A stretch of DNA of 8,040 bases from Pseudomonadota bacterium (lineage in GTDB: Bacteria; Pseudomonadota; Alphaproteobacteria; Rhizobiales; Xanthobacteraceae): the NCBI GenBank assembly GCA_023390695.1, contig JAEWCJ010000288.1, forward strand, positions 1 to 8,040, in the 5' to 3' direction. Below are positions 5,862 to 8,040 of the stretch, in pieces. A model generated the notes under the pieces. The model saw only the letters and a list, made by a program, of their open reading frames with translations. It was not told the DNA's origin and ran no database searches. Numbering within the stretch: position 1 is the first letter of the stretch; every line of letters begins with the position of its first letter. The translations under genes were made by a program, and so were the position numbers.

Positions 5862-7379
5862 ATGGCTGAATGCGTTCTCGTCGTCGATGACGATCCGGTC
5901 CAGCGCCGATTGCTGGAAAACATGGCCCGCAAGGCCGGGTACGACGTGCTTCTCGCCGCGAGCGGCGATGAGGCGCTGACCCTGCTGACTGCCGGCCACC
6001 CGCGCGTGGATTGCGTGGTGCTGGACCTGGTCATGCCGGAACTCGACGGTCTCGGCCTGCTCGCCCGCATGCGCGAGGACGGCATCGCCGTGCCGGTGAT
6101 CGTGCAGACGGCGCATGGCGGGATCGACAATGTGGTCTCGGCCATGCGGGCCGGCGCGGTCGATTTCGTGGTGAAGCCGGTCGGTTTCGAACGCCTGCAG
6201 GTCTCGATCCGGAACGCGCTGACCAGCACGGCATTGGCGAATGAACTGGCGCGCGCCAAGCGCAGTCGCGAAGGCACCCTCACCTTCAACGACATCGTCA
6301 CGCGTTCTCCGCTCATGCAGGCGGTTTTGCGCAACGCTGAGAAAACCGCTGCATCGCAGATTCCGGTGCTCATCGAAGGCGAATCCGGCGTCGGCAAGGA
6401 GTTGATCGCGCGCGCCATCCACGGTTCGGGCGAGCGCAAGAGCAAGCCTTTCGTCGCGGTGAATTGCGGCGCGATCCCCGACAACCTCGTCGAATCGATC
6501 CTGTTCGGTCACGAAAAGGGTGCCTTCACCGGCGCCACCGAACGGCATACCGGCAAGTTCGTCGAGGCCGATGGCGGCACGCTGTTCCTTGACGAGGTCG
6601 GCGAATTGCCGCCGGCCGCGCAGGTCAAACTGCTGCGTGCCCTGCAGGAAGGCGAAGTCGAACCGGTCGGCGCACGGCGGCCGGTCAAGGTCAGCGTGCG
6701 CGTGATCTCCGCGACCAACCGCAACCTCATCGACGACGTGAAGTCTGGCCGCTTCCGCGAAGATCTTTTCTACCGCCTGCATGTCTTCCCGATCGCCGTC
6801 CCGCCGTTGCGCGAACGGCCGGAAGACATTCCGGAACTGGTCCGGCACTTTCTCGTGCGCTTCTGCGCAGAGGAAGGAAAAGCGATTCGCAGCGTGTCCG
6901 GCGAAGCCTTGAGTTTGCTCTCGCGACATCGTTGGCCGGGCAATGTGCGCCAACTCGAGAATGCGGTGTTCCGTGCCGTCGTGCTGGCGGAAAACGACGG
7001 CCTTGGACTCGGTGAATTCCCGCAAATCGCGGCGCAGGTGACCGATACCGCCTCTGCGGTGACCGCCACATCGGCTGTATCGCCGGAGCTGACGCTGCTG
7101 GCGGATGCGCCGGCCATGATCGTGGAGCACGAATTGCCGGCCGGTCCCTCCTGGCATCAGGGCGGGTTGCCGCTGCTGGATTCGGATGGACACGTCCGGC
7201 CGCTTGAAGACGTCGAGACCGAATTGATCCGCTTCGCCATCACCCATTACCGCGGCCAGATGTCGGAAGTCGCGCGCCGGCTGAAAATCGGACGCTCGAC
7301 CCTGTACCGAAAGCTCGAGGGTCTTGGATATGCCCATCCCGAAGGCAACGCGAGCGCCGAACCCGTGACCTTAAAGTAA
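5862..7379 (+). CDS. NtrC-class sigma-54-dependent response regulator (REC-AAA+-Fis)
   Basis: This 505-residue activator should oligomerise upstream of sigma-54 promoters and use ATP hydrolysis to open them. The receiver domain (about 3-118) has acidic residues D9-D11, phospho-acceptor D55 in [10 protein letters not shown]83 and K105. The AAA+ domain (about 142-370) has Walker A GESGVGKE (173-180), the sigma-54-contacting GAFTGA (220-225), Walker B GTLFLDEV (239-246), arginine-finger region [11 protein letters not shown] (296-306) and sensor [12 protein letters not shown] (358-367). A Fis-type helix-turn-helix (about 447-490) ends with [18 protein letters not shown]. The linker at about 392-446 is longer than usual and rich in Ala, Thr and Ser. 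AAGGGG (5849-5854) gives ideal spacing to the ATG at 5862; an adjacent in-frame GTG at 5859 is less likely. No histidine kinase gene lies beside it here, so its partner and targets are unknown. All motifs are intact, so it should be active. Confidence 0.95.
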   Translation: MAECVLVVDDDPVQRRLLENMARKAGYDVLLAASGDEALTLLTAGHPRVDCVVLDLVMPELDGLGLLARMREDGIAVPVIVQTAHGGIDNVVSAMRAGAVDFVVKPVGFERLQVSIRNALTSTALANELARAKRSREGTLTFNDIVTRSPLMQAVLRNAEKTAASQIPVLIEGESGVGKELIARAIHGSGERKSKPFVAVNCGAIPDNLVESILFGHEKGAFTGATERHTGKFVEADGGTLFLDEVGELPPAAQVKLLRALQEGEVEPVGARRPVKVSVRVISATNRNLIDDVKSGRFREDLFYRLHVFPIAVPPLRERPEDIPELVRHFLVRFCAEEGKAIRSVSGEALSLLSRHRWPGNVRQLENAVFRAVVLAENDGLGLGEFPQIAAQVTDTASAVTATSAVSPELTLLADAPAMIVEHELPAGPSWHQGGLPLLDSDGHVRPLEDVETELIRFAITHYRGQMSEVARRLKIGRSTLYRKLEGLGYAHPEGNASAEPVTLK

Positions 7380-7408
7380 CGGCGCCGGCGAATCGGCTGC
7401 GGCGATCA

Positions 7409-7456
7409 GCAGGCGCCGGCAATTTTGCCGCACTTGCCTGCGGCTGTCGTTTTTTT
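7409..7456 (+). terminator. Probable intrinsic terminator after the sigma-54 regulator
   Basis: Thirty bases past the stop codon is a cluster of inverted repeats: CGGCAA (7417-7422) with TTGCCG (7425-7430), and GCCGCA (7427-7432) with TGCGGC (7439-7444) around a 6-nt loop. A run of seven T (7450-7456) follows. The second stem is 6 bp and G+C-rich, but 5 nt separate it from the T-run, which is not ideal. The two hairpins share bases and are mutually exclusive. The nearby 9-mer GGCGCCGGC occurs twice (7381-7389 and 7412-7420). Confidence 0.5.
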
Positions 7457-7481
7457 GACGTGTGTTCCGGCAATCGAAAGG

Positions 7482-7487
7482 TATAAC
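7482..7487 (+). promoter_or_regulatory. Possible -10 element for the L,D-transpeptidase-like gene
   Basis: TATAAC matches five of six consensus bases and lies 74 bp before the ATG. A TTGACG is present upstream (7455-7460), but the 21-bp spacing is too long for a normal sigma-70 promoter. The placement right after the terminator supports independent transcription of the downstream gene, but the exact promoter is uncertain. Confidence 0.3.
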
Positions 7488-7561
7488 GCCATATGGGCTG
7501 CTTTATGCATTTCCTGTCGGCATGACCGTTACCTAAATCCGGGCAACCAGGAGAGAATTCG

Positions 7562-8040
7562 ATGCGGGGTCTGAAATTCGACCGACTTTTTGCCACCACC
7601 GCGATGGTGATGGCGCTGAGCATTCCGGCTCAGGCCCAAGTCATTACCGAAACGCCTCCTGCCGCCGCCGTCGAATCCAAAATCCCAATGCCGGAGCCGG
7701 CAAATGTACCGCCGCCGTCGGCGACCGATGTAGCGCCGGCAACGGTCGGCACCATCACACCCGCAGAGCAGAAGCCGGACACGGCGGCCGCCGAGACGCC
7801 GGCCCAGGCCGCCGCTCCCGCCGAGACCACCGCACCAGCGGCATCGACGCCGGCAGCCGCACCGACTGAAGCCGCCGCACCTGCAACACCGACGCCCGAA
7901 GCCGCGCCGGCAGAAACCGCCGCACCTGCCGCAGCTCCCGCCCCTGCTCCGGCGACCGCAACGTCTCCCGCTGCAGCGCCGGCCGTGGCTGCCGCCGACA
8001 ATCCACTCAGCGACAAGCTGCGCGATCTCCTGCCCAAGGG
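7562..8040 (+). CDS. Secreted protein with Ala/Pro-rich linker, probable murein L,D-transpeptidase, partial
   Basis: The visible 159 residues begin with a signal peptide: MRGLKFDRLF, then a hydrophobic core ATTAMVMALSIPAQA, with likely cleavage between A25 and Q26. After a short segment rich in Pro comes a low-complexity stretch of Ala, Pro, Thr and Glu (about 32-145). It is followed by DNPLSDKLRDLLPKG at the right edge, where the folded part seems to start. In rhizobial genomes I recall this arrangement (signal, AP-rich spacer, then an xDKLRDLL segment before a scaffold domain) in YcbB-like murein L,D-transpeptidases, which make 3-3 peptidoglycan crosslinks. The catalytic domain is beyond the window, so the assignment is from memory and unproven. 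AGGAGAG (7549-7555) is an excellent ribosome site 6 nt before the ATG. The gene follows the sigma-54 regulator on the same strand but has a terminator-like structure between. Confidence 0.6.
   Translation, partial: MRGLKFDRLFATTAMVMALSIPAQAQVITETPPAAAVESKIPMPEPANVPPPSATDVAPATVGTITPAEQKPDTAAAETPAQAAAPAETTAPAASTPAAAPTEAAAPATPTPEAAPAETAAPAAAPAPAPATATSPAAAPAVAAADNPLSDKLRDLLPK
7655..7996 (+). repeat. Ala/Pro/Thr/Glu low-complexity coding tract
   Basis: About 114 codons encode mostly Ala, Pro, Thr and Glu, with loosely repeated blocks such as AAPAETTAPAA and AAPAETAAPAA. Such tracts usually form flexible periplasmic spacers that reach through the cell wall. The repetition uses varied codons (GCC, GCG, GCA, GCT), so it is protein-level low complexity more than a recent DNA tandem expansion. 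It is likely to vary in length between strains. Confidence 0.7.

Noticed and set aside
5787..7337. A 516-codon open frame on the minus strand opposite the sigma-54 regulator
   Set aside because: It is an antisense shadow of a high-GC gene. Its product is rich in Arg, His, Asp and Gln with no recognisable domain, while the plus strand encodes a complete REC-AAA+-Fis protein.
7418..7432. GG-N10-GC pattern resembling a sigma-54 -24/-12 promoter
   Set aside because: Only the GG and GC pairs fit; the TT before GC and the CACG after GG are lacking. The pattern is common by chance in GC-rich DNA, and the site overlaps the terminator-like repeats.
7493..7525. Ten-codon ORF (MGCFMHFLSA) ahead of the transpeptidase-like gene
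   Set aside because: The ribosome site is poorly spaced and nothing in the peptide suggests attenuation.
7655..7996. Possible DNA tandem repeat array
   Set aside because: The protein is repetitive, but codons vary and no fixed repeat unit is seen at the DNA level.
7630..8037. Ala/Gly-rich open frame on the minus strand (like a PE/PPE or elastin-like protein)
   Set aside because: It is the complement of GC-rich Ala/Pro codons in the transpeptidase-like gene; the plus frame has a signal peptide and strong ribosome site.

Overview
The window reads as an ordinary, densely packed chromosomal segment of a GC-rich alphaproteobacterium. Family-level memory points to Hyphomicrobiales (Bradyrhizobium, Rhodopseudomonas or a relative). 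The reasons are the split, proton-pumping type of transhydrogenase alpha subunit next to a tiny aa3-oxidase subunit IV gene, the style of the protein sequences, and CtrA/CcrM-type DNA motifs between genes. I see no phage, insertion sequence, CRISPR array, tRNA or rRNA.

Layout. 1-2477 (minus strand, read right to left): an ABC1/UbiB-family atypical kinase, then a 147-bp gap holding strong inverted repeats, then a 48-residue membrane protein of the aa3-type cytochrome c oxidase subunit IV family, then the N-terminal 264 residues of NAD(P) transhydrogenase alpha part 1, which runs off the left edge. 2594-3292 (plus): an exported SIMPL/DUF541 protein, divergent from the kinase. 3282-5652 (minus): an M3-family zinc oligoendopeptidase (PepF type) followed after 19 nt by a small polytopic membrane protein resembling DUF6790; the latter overlaps the SIMPL gene tail to tail by 11 bp. 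5862-7379 (plus): an NtrC-class sigma-54 response regulator (REC, AAA+, Fis HTH) with all key residues. 7562-8040 (plus, runs off the right edge): a secreted protein with a long Ala/Pro/Thr/Glu-rich linker, probably the N-terminus of a murein L,D-transpeptidase.

How the parts relate. The transhydrogenase and the small oxidase-like subunit are close enough to be one transcript and both belong to inner-membrane energetics. The peptidase and DUF6790 genes form a likely two-gene operon. The peptidase operon and the sigma-54 regulator diverge from a 209-bp region holding a perfect TTAA-N7-TTAA CtrA-type box and a GANTC (CcrM) site, which suggests cell-cycle input; this is the most interesting signal here. 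By hand count every intergenic region of 100 bp or more carries at least one GANTC. I did not find a new defence, mobile or biosynthetic system, and would not claim one.
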